Below are positions 1-11,700 of a stretch of 64,000 nt of DNA, one piece after another. Under the pieces are notes generated by a model. It was not told where the DNA came from and did no database searches. It saw only the letters and a program-made list of their open reading frames with translations. Made by a program: the position numbers and the translations under genes. Each line of letters opens with the position of its first letter. Positions within the stretch are counted from its first letter, which is position 1. Location of the stretch: assembly GCF_019175385.1 (NCBI RefSeq), contig NC_083337.1:167723713-167787712 (forward strand). The letters are read 5' to 3'. This stretch comes from Lycium barbarum (lineage: Eukaryota; Streptophyta; Magnoliopsida; Solanales; Solanaceae).

Positions 1-874
1 AAACCATACAGATTCCTTTTTGGTGTTGCATTGTGCCATCAGCTGCCTCCCACTTCCAGAACTGGTCTTAGTGTGAAGCCTGAACATGCATTTTTATCTA
101 TGTTTAGTTCCAGCTTTCTTTCTTTGTGTGTCACAAAATTGCAGTTTGGTCATCAGCTGATCACACATCACAAGTACTAGAGCTGAGTAAAAGATTGAAT
201 GTGCAAACTCCAAATGATCCTTCAAGTTTCCCATATACATGTTTCTCTAAGTATATTATGCATGTTAGGTGTCCAGGACTTGTTTTGCCTGTAGCTGGGG
301 TATCTTCTGAACTGTAGCATTTCGGTTCTTCCTTGTCTGCCATTTTGTTGATGTTGTTTGCAGTCAAGCATGCTGATCACTCTTAAAGTATTCTTAATGG
401 ATTAGTGCTTAAAATTAGTGCATATGCTACACTTGATGTAATGGTTGCTATTATAACTTTGTTGCCTTCTTAGAGGAAACAGATTACTATACTTTGGTGA
501 AATATCACTGATTTGAATAAATACTCCAGGCCCTGCATTTGTTTCTGCTTTCTAACTTAACTTGTGTACACGAAGTATACTTAATGTGTATGTACATCAC
601 TTGTGTAATGTATAGTCTATATTATAATTTGGTGTTGTTTAAATTCTGTGCGTCGTTGCAAGTATATTTCAGTTGGTTATGTATATTTGCGCATACTACT
701 GGTATACCTATATTTAAAACAGCTATGAATGTGTATACATGAAGTATGCTTGAATATACATAGTATATACACAATCTGCCGATTTGTTTTGAGTTTATAT
801 TTCATATGTTAACATTATTCATTGATCGTATACTGATCCCTTTTCCTTTCATTTTATGCATGACCATCATATAC
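1..874. other. gene-free AT-rich stretch
   Basis: No coding exon, RNA gene or repeat family is recognised here. Short open frames exist on both strands but lack a conserved motif or a coherent splice structure. The sequence could be the 3' flank of a gene lying left of the window, but nothing in it proves this. Confidence 0.4.
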
Positions 875-2195
875 GAGTCCGAGAGACTCGTCCTTCTCCG
901 CACTTGGTGTTGGGGCCAAAAGCCCAACGCAATCTCTCTCCCGTGTCGACCCATCCACAGCAAATAAAAAGGAATTTCTGGGCTAAGCCCAATAGCAACA
1001 GCAGCAAATAGATCGTAGCAGATCCAAAATGGGCTAAGCCCATTTAAATTATCTACTCCTCTATTTATTTATTTATTTATTTATTTATTTTTGTGTGCAT
1101 TTAATTTGTATTATGCAACTAACTCTTTGTTTGTTTTTGTTTTCTTAGTTTAGAAGAATACTAATGAATTAGTGATTTAGTTTTAATATGATAGGTAGTT
1201 AATAAAAAAGGGTAACATTAGTTCCATAAGTTTCATTCCCTTTTTATGTTGAAATTATTTATAGTATTTATTTTAATAGAATAATTGATTTTCAAAATAG
1301 CATGACTACATATTATTGAGTAAAAGAATCATGTTTTATGCTCACTATCCCAGAAATTCCAAAACGTCACTAACATGCAAATATAAGTTCAAATATGTTC
1401 TATGAACAATTTTTCAAAGTTTATTCAATAATACACTTCTTTAGCCAAGTATAATTAATATAAAAGAAAGAAAACTCGGACCCTATCCGTCACATTTTAA
1501 AGAAAAATAAGTTTATGTATTTTTACATCACCATATTGATATAATATAAAATTTTGTCTAAAGTTCACATTTTGCTAAAAGGTTGTAGGCGAGTCGTTAT
1601 ATTTTGTAAGTCTTATTTTCAAAAATATTATTACATTTTCATTCAAGGCTTTAGCATGTCCAAATTTTATTTTAAATAGCTTTTAAATTCTTCTTTTATG
1701 CAATACATCATATTTTCTACGAGTATTATTTCAAATGACATTATCATTACTTTCATTTAAAGTCTTAGCGACATTTATAAGTCCCATTGTAAAAAATGGC
1801 ATTTTAAGTTTTCTTTTATAGTATATTTTCTGTAAATCTTATTTTCACTAATATTATTTTCCTTTTAAACTTTTAGCAACATTTGTGAACCATTTTAAAA
1901 TTTAAGCATTATATTTACTCTCAATTAATTAACCTAAGTTTGGTCGGATAACCGTAGTTAGCGGATTCTAAAGGATGCCTAACCCTTCCCTTTAGGATAA
2001 TATAGAGCCCTTACCTAGAATTACATTGGTTAAGCAGACTATTAACAGAGGTTTAGTCTTAACTTCACCTTAGTTAACATTTAGGTGTCCTAATTCACCG
2101 TTAAATTAATTAGGTGGCGACTCCTTAAAACAAAATAAATAGGAATCACCAATATGTTGTACTCTAATTTTAACCGGTTAAAACGGGGTATAACA
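875..2195. mobile_element. Ty3/gypsy LTR remnant (Ogre/Tat-like, probably solo LTR)
   Basis: The segment runs from a GC-richer block with repeated 'gggctaagccca' words (about 900-1045) through long AT-rich sequence to an end block at about 1935-2195. That end block contains 'ggtggcgactcc' (about 2113) and finishes in 'cggggtataaca'. Such an end block is typical of Ogre/Tat-type Ty3/gypsy LTRs in dicots. No gag-pol coding is present on either side, so a solo LTR or truncated copy is likely. The exact left boundary and target duplication could not be fixed. Confidence 0.5.
1063..1092. repeat. (TATT)n microsatellite
   Basis: Seven uninterrupted tetranucleotide repeats inside the LTR remnant. 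Confidence 0.85.
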
Positions 2196-2205
2196 CACCT
2201 TACAC

Positions 2206-2578
2206 TCCCTCCGTCCCATATTATTTGACCACTTTACCTTTGCACTCCCCTTAGAAATCATAAATAAAAGATGTATTTTCCTACCTTACCCTATCTCTCT
2301 CCAATAAATATATTCTAATCAGTATTGACTATTTTTAAGAACATTTAATACTAAAGGTAAGATGAAAAAGATTTAATTAATTTTATCTTGATTTTATAAA
2401 TGAACAAGTAACTTGAGACAGTAAAATAAATGTCATAAGTTTATCTATCGGACACTTTTATTGTAGTAAGTGAAGATTTGAAAAAGTAGTATTTATTATC
2501 TTCGTGATTTCCTAAATCTAACACTTATTTTGACCAAATCAATTTGGTTAAAACAACACTTATTTCAGATCAAAGGAA
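2206..2578. mobile_element. degenerate Stowaway-like MITE
   Basis: Begins with the typical Stowaway end 'ctccctccgtcccatatta' and ends near 2578 with a decayed inverse ('cagatcaaaggaag'). The right end is poorly conserved, so the boundary is approximate. It abuts the end of the gypsy LTR remnant. No coding sequence is present. Confidence 0.45.
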
Positions 2579-2956
2579 GTTTTTTCAAAAAAATTAATAT
2601 ATTTAGGGAAATGTTAATTAAGTGAGATATTTTTTTAAAAAAAATATTTTACTTATGTGATTCAAGCTATATTAAAAATCTTTCCAAGGAGGGTGGAAAA
2701 TTTTAATACTATAATAAGAACGCTCATAAGGTAGCGTGGAGTATTAATGTTTTTCCTTCACTTTGAATCAGAGATATCAAGTTCGAGTTGTGAAAATGAA
2801 AAAAATATCTTAATGGGGAGTGTTTCTTCACGTAGAAGCAGAGTCAGAATTTTTAATTTCTGAGTTCTGAATCATAATATTTATTACTTAGTGGATTTTG
2901 GATATATTATTTATACACAAGGGAGCCCTATACACAATAAATGAATTTTTAACAAA

Positions 2957-3430
2957 GATACGAGATTTGAGCCAAAGTTATTGAGTTCTACTGCCATAAT
3001 CATAGTTATGGCTTCACGCCCAATAACACGGATTCAAATTAATTGTGATTCCAAAGCGAATATCAACTAACTAACAGATAAGAAATAAAAAAAAATATCA
3101 ACATTTTGAAACAACACACACACAAAGAAAAAGAGTTTAGTAAGTTATTGAATTCTATATTTCCATAATTACCATTATTGCTTTGCGCCCGACAACACAA
3201 ATTTAAATTAATTGGGATCCGTGAATATCAACCAACCAACGGATAAGAAAAAGTGTCAACCTTTTGAAACAACCCAAAAAAAGAGTTTACTAAGTTATTG
3301 GGTCGTACTACCATAATTAATGTTATGATTTCGCGTCCGACAATACAAATTTAAATTAAATGAGATCCCGCGAATATCAACCAACCAACGGATAAGAAAT
3401 AAAAAAAAACTATCAACCTTTTGAAACAAC

Positions 3431-3461
<31 letters not shown>

Positions 3462-4710
3462 AAAGAGTTTTGTAAGTTATTGGATTCTACTGCCATAATT
3501 ACCGTTATTGCTTTGCGCCCGACAACACGAATTTAAATTAATTGGATCCCGCGGATATCAATCAACCAACGGATAAGAAAAGGTGTCAACCTTTTGAATC
3601 AACATAAAAATAAAATAAAAAAATCCTAAGTTATTGACTCCTACTACCATAATTACCGTTATGGTTTCGTGTCCGACATACAAATTTAAATAAAATGAGA
3701 CCCCACGAATATCAACTAACCAACGGATAAGAATTTTTTTTAAAAAAAACTATCAACTTTTTTAAACAACACAAGAAAAATAGAGTTTCCTAAATTATTG
3801 GGTCCTACTACCATAATGGCGGTTATGATTTCGCGCCCGATAACACGAATTTAAATTAATTAGGATCCGGCGAATATCAACCAACCAACGGATAAGAAAT
3901 TGAAAAAAAAAATGTCAACCTTTTGAAACAACAGAAAAAAGAGTTTTCTAAGTTATTGAGTCCTACTACCATAATCATCGTTATGATTTCGCGCCCGACA
4001 ATACAAATTTAATTAATTGGGATCCCGCAAATATCAACCAACCATTGGAAAAGAAATAAAAAGCAATGTCAACCTTTTGAAACAACTACAAAAAAAATAA
4101 TTTCTTAAGTTATTTGGGTCCTACTACCATAATTACCGTTATGGTTTAGCATCCGACAATACAAATTTAAATTAAATGAGATCCCACGAATCTCAACCAA
4201 CCAACGGGTAGAAAATTTAAAAACTATCAATCTTTTGAAACAACACAAAATAAGAGTTTCGTAAGTTATTAAATTCAACTGCCATAATTACCGTTATGGC
4301 TTCGCGCCTGACAACACCAATTTCAACTAATTGGGATCTCGGGAATATCAACCAATCAACCGATAAGAGATTAAAAAAATGTCAACCTTTTGAAACAATA
4401 GAAAAAAAAAGAGTTTACTAAGTTATTGGGTCCTACTACCATAATTACCGTTATGGTTTCGCGCCCGAAAATACTTATTTAAATTAATTGGGATCCCGCG
4501 AATATCAACCAACCAATGGATAAGAAATAAAAATAATATCAACCTTTTGAAACAACAGAAAAAAATAGTTTCCTAAGCTATTGGGTCCTATTACATTATT
4601 ACCGTTATGGTTTCGCGCCAAACAATACAAATTTAAATTAATAGGGATCCGGCGAATATCAACCAACCAACAGATAAGAAAGTTAAAAAATATATCAACC
4701 TTTTGAAGAA
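2957..4710. repeat. 11-unit tandem array, about 158-bp period
   Basis: Eleven head-to-tail copies begin with a 'taagttattg(gg/a)tc' word at about 2974, 3141, 3291, 3472, 3627, 3791, 3949, 4105, 4261, 4419 and 4573. Spacing is 150-181 bp, mostly 154-158. Each unit carries in order: 'ctactaccataattaccgtt', 'tttcgcgcccgacaa', 'gggatcccgcgaatatcaac', 'ccaaccaacggataagaa', an A-rich run and 'caaccttttgaaacaac'. Most length variation lies in the A-rich spacer. The third spacer also holds a run of 20 C (3432-3451). The monomer length is satellite-like. There is no coding potential. Confidence 0.9.
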
Positions 4711-5690
4711 AAAAAATGTTGTGTATAGTCCAATAATTTCTCTTTTGGCTTCTCAACCCAAAGCCTCGATCATGAGTGAGTCATGTGGCCTATCTAACTG
4801 ACTAAAGCGATCTCTGATGAAGTTTTCATGAGAATTACGAACTAGCATGTCGATTCTTGCTATTCCTGAAGTAAGATTAAAAGAAGCATCAATTTTGCAT
4901 TTAAGAATATTTTCATGAGGAGGAAATCATTTAATTGCAAAGTCAGTTCCCGCTGCCGTAGGGTTGGAGGTTGCCTTTCTTGCGTTAGTCCAATCCTATC
5001 AAACGGGATTGGAGATCTTTTCTGTATATTAAATAAATTGTTTAACACAAATTTGGGAGATTGAGGGCAGTTTTCCGACCACCGAACATGTTATCGAATT
5101 AATTGTCATATGAATGAAAAAGCATGCTACAAAATATAGGGTCGAGTATGATATAAGGAGTGTGATCCATTCTATAAAGAATGAATTCCTGAAACAACTG
5201 TAAGATAAATTTCATCTTAATCTACCCTACAAGATTTGATCCAAAATTATTCAGTCGAATCGTAATCACCATCATAGCTCTGTTCCTGAACGAATTAATC
5301 AGAACCTCAAAACGAATAATGAATACCGAATAGTGAAACGGAATGATAAACAAAAAGACATCAAATTTTTGGAAGAACACAAGAAAAATGTTTGATAAAG
5401 TATAATAGTACGTTACAATAATTACTTTTTTGGACACAAAATGAACGTGTGGCATGTTGGCCCGGAATTTTATACAGTTATCTCCACTGTAACATAATTA
5501 AATTATTCCTTAAACATACTCTCTTATTTCCAAAACTTAGTGAGCAAAATAGGAACAACAGAAGCAGAGTCCTTAATATTTTTCCCTCTTACTTAGTAAG
5601 CAAATTTATGAAAGAGAAAACATCTAATCCGACATTTTCGCGATTGAATAGACGCCATTGGATTAAGTTAACCCATTTTGTTAATTTATT
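4711..5690. other. intergenic stretch with one diverged outlying copy of the tandem unit
   Basis: No gene is supported. At about 5236-5395 the order of words (attatt, accatcat, gaatac, cggaatgataaac, catcaaatttttgg, aacacaag) parallels the 158-bp unit of the neighbouring array, so this looks like an old separated copy. A short stretch near 4930-5040 reads like coding sequence in one frame, but I could not assign it to a family. Confidence 0.4.
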
Positions 5691-5697
5691 TATTATG

Positions 5698-5705
5698 TAT
5701 ATAAA
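5698..5705 (+). promoter_or_regulatory. TATA box of the IDM1-like gene
   Basis: A TATATAAA word lies 73 bp upstream of the ATG at 5778, a normal plant core-promoter spacing with a short 5' leader. It is assigned by position and motif only. Confidence 0.6.
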
Positions 5706-5777
5706 CCCCTGTTAATTGATAGAGTGTAACTGGTAACCCCTTTTCTATCGCTTAAAACTTTCACTCTTCAAGCATCA

Positions 5778-8700
5778 ATGGCGGCTGAAAATGAGCGATT
5801 TTTGAGGAAAAGAAAGCAAAATGTTGATAAACATACACATCGGAAATTGGGTGTTGATCAAAAAGTTGAGGTAATTAAAATGGCTCTGTTTTTAGATTTT
5901 TTTTTTTTTTTTTTTTTTGGGTTAATCTAAGAATATTGTATGACTAGCGGTACATCTGAATTTTGTTGTTATCTGTTCTGATATAATTTCACCATTTTTG
6001 GAAATTCAATTTAGATATGTGGAAAGAATAGTTCTGATCAATTTTTTCTATAAGAAGCGGTTAAGGAAAAAAAAAAAAAAAGTTTGATTCTTTGAGTATA
6101 AAATGTGGCAGAGGGATTTTTTTATTTTATTTTAAATTCTAGAATTGGGTTTTGATAACATTTTTTGACTGAATTATTGATTTTTACATTGCAGTGGTTA
6201 AAACGTTTACCAAAGATAGATTTTTTAAGTTGCTTTATTAATTACATTGTGTTATCTATGTTTTCTTGATGTACATTTGTATATGTAAGTTGCTAATTAG
6301 GCATAAAAATTGACTATACAGTGGATTGCAGCCTATTGAAAGTGGGTTTTTTGTTTGATGTTCATGAAGTGAAAGGACCAGGAATTATTAGATTTTTTTT
6401 TTTTTTTTTTTTTTTGGGTTAATCTAAAAATGTGGTACGAGTAGCGAAACATCTGAATTCTGTTATGTGATTTCACCATTTTTGGAAATTCAATTTAGCT
6501 ATGTGGAAAGAATACTTCTGATCACATTTTTTTTATAAGAAAAAAAAAGTTTGATTCTTTGAGTATAAAGTGCGGCAGAGGGAAAGTTTTGGTTTTGTTG
6601 ATTCTGGATTTTGGGTTTTGATAACATTTTTGACTGATTGATCCTTAAGTTTTACTGGTCAAAACTTTTACCAAAGACAGATTTTTTAAGTTGATTTACC
6701 CACATTGTGTTATCTATGCTTTTTGTTGATGTACATTTGTATATGTAGTTACTAATTAGGCATAAAATTGACTATACAGTGGATAGCAGCCTGTTGAAAG
6801 TGGGTTTTTTGTTTAATGCTCAATTTAGATATGTGGAAAGAATACTTCTGGTCACATTTTCTATAAACGGTTAAGGAAAAAAAATTGATTCTTTGAGGAG
6901 TATTAATTTATATGGAGTGTAATGTGGCAGAGGGAATTTTCGGTTTTGTTGATTCTGGGTTTTTTGATTTTTACTGAATTGTTAATCTTTAGGTTTCAGT
7001 GGGTTAAACGTTTCCCAAAAATAGAATTTGTAAGTTGATTTACCCACATTGTGTTATCTATGTTTTGTTGATGTACATTTGTAATTTTGTATATGTAAGT
7101 TGCTAATTAGGCATAAAATTGACTATACAATGGATGGATAGCAACCTGTTGCAAGTGGTTTTATTTTTTTAATGTTCATGAAGTGAAGGGCCAGGCCAGA
7201 AATTATTAGATAACATTAGTAAATGTTTAAATGTTTGGGGTTCATTGTGCATATAAAGCTCAATTTCAGCATAAATAAGGAAAATATCAGGGAGTTCTGT
7301 GGACTGGTTTAACGTTTCCCTTCCAATTGTTAGTTCAATGCCATAATTTGTTTTGGGTATTTTAAAGGCTATAAAGTGTGTGGCATGGGTCAAGAATGTT
7401 TTTTCCTCTTACCGTTTTTCCGCTCTTTAATTATGGAGAGTTTAGGCGGGGAACAGTGATATGTCCAGTGTTCTCAAACGCGCGCTTAAGCCCTGAAGCG
7501 AGGGGCAAACCAAGTTGAGCGCTTCGCCTCGCTTAATGTGCGCTTCAGTGACGTCATCAAGGCTCTAAGGCATATTTTTCCTTGCCAATGAGAGTCTCCT
7601 GAATAGGAAACACTAAACATTTGTTATTTTCACTTTATCGTATTTTTTTTCAATTTCTTTGTCCATATATATTTGTTATTATTACTTATTATTATTGGTC
7701 TTGGATCAAACATATATATTCATATTTTTTTCTCCATTTGCGCCTTTTTTCATTAAAGCCCATGCTTTATTTGTGCTTTGCTCTTAAAGCCCCGATGGAC
7801 CTTAGACCTTTGTTGCGCTTCTCGCATTTGGTAAATGTTTTTCTAATGCATTGTGATTTATGCAGGTGAGGAGCGATGAAGATGGGTTTTTGGGTTCGTG
7901 GCACCCGGGTACTGTGATTGGTTGTGATGATTTGATTCGTCGAGTTAAATACGATCACCTTCTGTCGGAAGATGGTGCTGGCAACTTGGTAGAATCTGTA
8001 AGTGTTTCTCCTATGGTTGATGGGGTAATTCCTGCTGATCAAAATCCAGTTCACAGTCGTGGTGTGATTAGGCCTTCGCCACCTCCACATGAATTTGGAA
8101 AATGGCCTTTAACGTATGGACTGTGTGTAGATTTCTATTACCAAGATGCCTGGTGGGAAGGTGTGATTTTTGATCGTGAAGAACGGAACGAGGAGCGAAG
8201 AGTTTTCTTTCCAGAAATGGGTGATGAGATGATGGCTCCAGTGGACAAGCTTCGAATAAGTCAAGATTGGGATGAGGTTACCGAAGAATGTGAGCCTCGT
8301 TGTTCTTGGATTTTCCTTGAATTGATTGAGGAGATTGAGCAGCTACACCCGCGCTTAATCTCAGTCAAACAAATTTGGTATGAAGTGCAGCTGAAGCCTG
8401 ATTATGATGAAGTTCTCAAGCAATGGTGGACGTCTTCTTCAATAGATATTTGGAGGAAATTGGTGAAGGAAGTTGTGCATGATAATATGAAGTTAACTAT
8501 CAAACAATTTTTTTCTGAACTGAACTCCTCAAAGGTCTTTGTAGAGGGAGGCCAATTGCTGGAATTTTCAGAACCTGCCCTTGAAATGTATATTGATAAC
8601 TCGACTGCACCCTTTACTGAATCCGGTTGCAAATTAGATAGTCCGGCTGTGCTTCCTATGGATCAGGATGATGTTTCCCATCCTCAACCTGTTGAAAAGC

Positions 8701-11700
8701 AATCTGTTTCAGACGGTTTTGCTCCTGCCACAAAGGAAGTTCAACTGTGCGGTAATGGTGATTGTTGGTCAATTCCTCCTAGTCAAAAAGAAGATTCATC
8801 TGTACCTCCGCCTAGTGATGACGTTGCTGGTATTTTGTCCAGTACCAAGAGAAAACCATCGACTTTCGCGAATTCTAAGCCTCGCAGGGGGAGACCTCCT
8901 ACAAAGAAGAAGAACTCAGAAGCAATTGCTAAGTATATGTCATCTATGTCCTCGATGAAAAAATTTAAGAAGCCGCCTAATGATGACATTGCTGGTATTT
9001 TGTCCAGTAGCAAGAGTGAACTACCGACTTTTAAGCCTCGCAGGGGGAGACCTCCTACAAAGAAGAAGAATCCCGAAGCAATTGTTAAGTATATGTCATC
9101 TATGACCTCGATGAAAAACTTTAAGAAGCCACCTAGTGATGACATTGCTGGTATTTTGTCCAGTAGCAAGAGTGAACCACCGACTTCTAAGCCTCGCAGG
9201 GGGAGACCTCCTACAAAGAAGAAGAAATCCGAGGGGCAGAACCTGGTCGGTGAACCTGACTCTTGTCCAGAAGCGTTAATTGCTAAGTATATGCCAGATA
9301 AATCCTCGGTGAAAAAATTTAAGAAGCATCTCTTACATTTGGGCTGGAAATTTGAACTCATAATGGACTGTGGCATCATAAAGAAAAATTACGTTACTCC
9401 TGATGGAAAGGTATTAGGGTCACTTACCCAAGTTTGCCAGGTGTTGGAAGAGTCAAAAGCTTGTCGGCCCGTTCCCCCAGTTGAACAAAGTAGTTTATAT
9501 GAGTCAACTGATAACTCCATCCAGTCTCCTCCTTGCATGGAAGGACCACAAACATGCAGAGAGGTGCCTGAGTTGCCATCTACTTCTACTGAAGAAACAA
9601 TTATTGATCCTGAAATCAGTCGTCAAGCTGTAATTGATTACTGTTCACCGAGATCTAAAGGTGCCTATCATAAGTTGTATAAACTTGGGGTGAAGATAGG
9701 GGATACTACCCTAAAAGCTAAGAAATACCTAGCTGCAACTGGATGGAAATTCTATACTGTTGGGAAGAAAGACAAGAAATTGCGTTTCCGCTCCCCGGAA
9801 GGTAAACTTTTTATCTCTTTCCGAAAGGCTTGCATATGGTGCATAAAAAAGTGGGAATCCGAAAGCCAATTACCAGAGCATGACCCCCTGTTAAGAGAAA
9901 AAGAACCCCTTCAAAATGGTAAAAGCAGATTGTATAACATGACCAAACCAAGAAAGAAGAGAAAACATGGCGATGTAAGAGATATTCATACTGGTGGCTT
10001 GCCAGGGAAAAAATCCAGGCCTTCACTCAAAAAAGGAGATGGTATAGGATCTAATTCTTTAGCCTGTGTGATGCGATCAAGTAAAAGAGCTCGGAAGGCG
10101 GCTCCTTCTTCCTCTAATCAAACACCTCGAACAGTTTTATCTTGGTTGATAGACAATAATGTGGTCCTGCCACGTGCTAAGGTACAATATTGCGGAAAGA
10201 AGTATGGTAATCCAATTGCAGAAGGGCGGATAACTCGTGAAGGAATCAAATGCAATTGCTGCCAAAAGATATTTGGTCTTCGTAACTTTGAAGCTCATGC
10301 TGGGAGCAGTTGTCACAGACCTTCAGCAAATATATTTTTGGAGGATGGAAGGTCTCTTCTTGAGTGTCAAATGCAGATGAAACGCAAACAGAGTGTAAAC
10401 AACACCACGAAAGAACCATGTGCAGTAGAAAAGGGTAGTCGTTTTAGCACAAATGACTATATATGTTCTGTGTGTCATTATGGCGGTGAATTAATTCTCT
10501 GTGATGAATGCCCTTCTTCATTTCACCGTGATTGCCTTGGGATGAAGGTATCACTTTCTTACTGTTATATTGTACTTCGTTTTCTTAATCCTCAATCAGA
10601 AAGCTAAAATCTTGCATCCAATTGCTTAAACAGGAGGTTCCAGAAGGTGACTGGTTTTGTCCATCATGCTGTTGTAAAGTGTGTGGTGAGAGCAGATTTG
10701 ATACAAACAGAAACCACTTTACAGATAACTCCGTTCTCATTTGTTGCCAGTGTGACCATAAGTGTGAGTAGCTGTTTGATCTTTCTCATATGTTCCAACA
10801 ACATATTGTAATATTTCTAGTGACATTTTTGTGCTCAGGTATATAGAATTGTGTGTATATGTGTGCGCACATATCTCCGTATAGGTACTTCTTTATTGAT
10901 TAAGATTTGATTCGATGTAGATCATGCTCGGTGCTTGAGAAGCAAGGGTCCTGGAAAGCTGGATAATTATCCTGAAGGAAATTGGTTCTGCAACAAGAGT
11001 TGTGAGCTGGTATTTGAAGCATGCTTTCCTTACACAACATTTTTTGCTAAGAAGTTTAGAAAATGCAATATTTAATGCCTGAGAAACATAGTGATTACAC
11101 GCTTAACTAGTGCTTTTTTTCCATTTTCAGTGGATTTTAACTATGTGAGAAATTTTATTGGAGACAATTTTTTTTTTTTTTTTTTGCAGATATTTTTGGG
11201 CATGCGTCATCTTTTGGGAAAGCCAGTTATAGTGGGTGATGATAACCTAACTTGGACATTGTTGAAATATATAGAACCTGATGATTCTGGTTCTGATATT
11301 GTGGGTTATGAGTCCAGCATGGAGAATTATAGCAGACTTAGTGTTGCTTTGAATGTGATGCATGAATGTTTTGAACCAGTCGAAGAACCTCACACCAGTA
11401 GAGATATTGTAGAAGATGTTATCTTTAGTAGATGGTAAGATTCAGATTTTACCATCTAGACACGTAATATGCTTTAATTGCCTTTATTAAAAAAATGAAC
11501 GGGCATTAATTATTTCAGCTAACGACAAACAAAATCTAAAACTGCAGGTCAGAGTTAAACCGCTTAAATTTTCAAGGTTTTTACACTGTGCTGTTGGAAA
11601 GAAATGACGAACTGATTACAGTAGCGACTGTAAGGTATGTTATATATATATTCTTTGCGCAAATTAAAACTAGTTCTGTACTCTTCCTTGTAAACTTTTC

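Noticed and set aside
2957..4710. CRISPR-like array
   Set aside because: Units are long, contiguous and include the spacers in the repeat; this is an ordinary eukaryotic tandem array in plant DNA.
4860..5048. Possible organelle-derived fragment
   Set aside because: It reads somewhat like coding DNA, but I could not match it to any plastid or mitochondrial gene from memory, so no claim is made.
8783..9379. A 198-codon open frame on the minus strand opposite the IDM1-like exon
   Set aside because: It is the antisense of the AT-hook repeats; its Phe-rich repeats simply mirror Lys-rich codons. No family motif or promoter.
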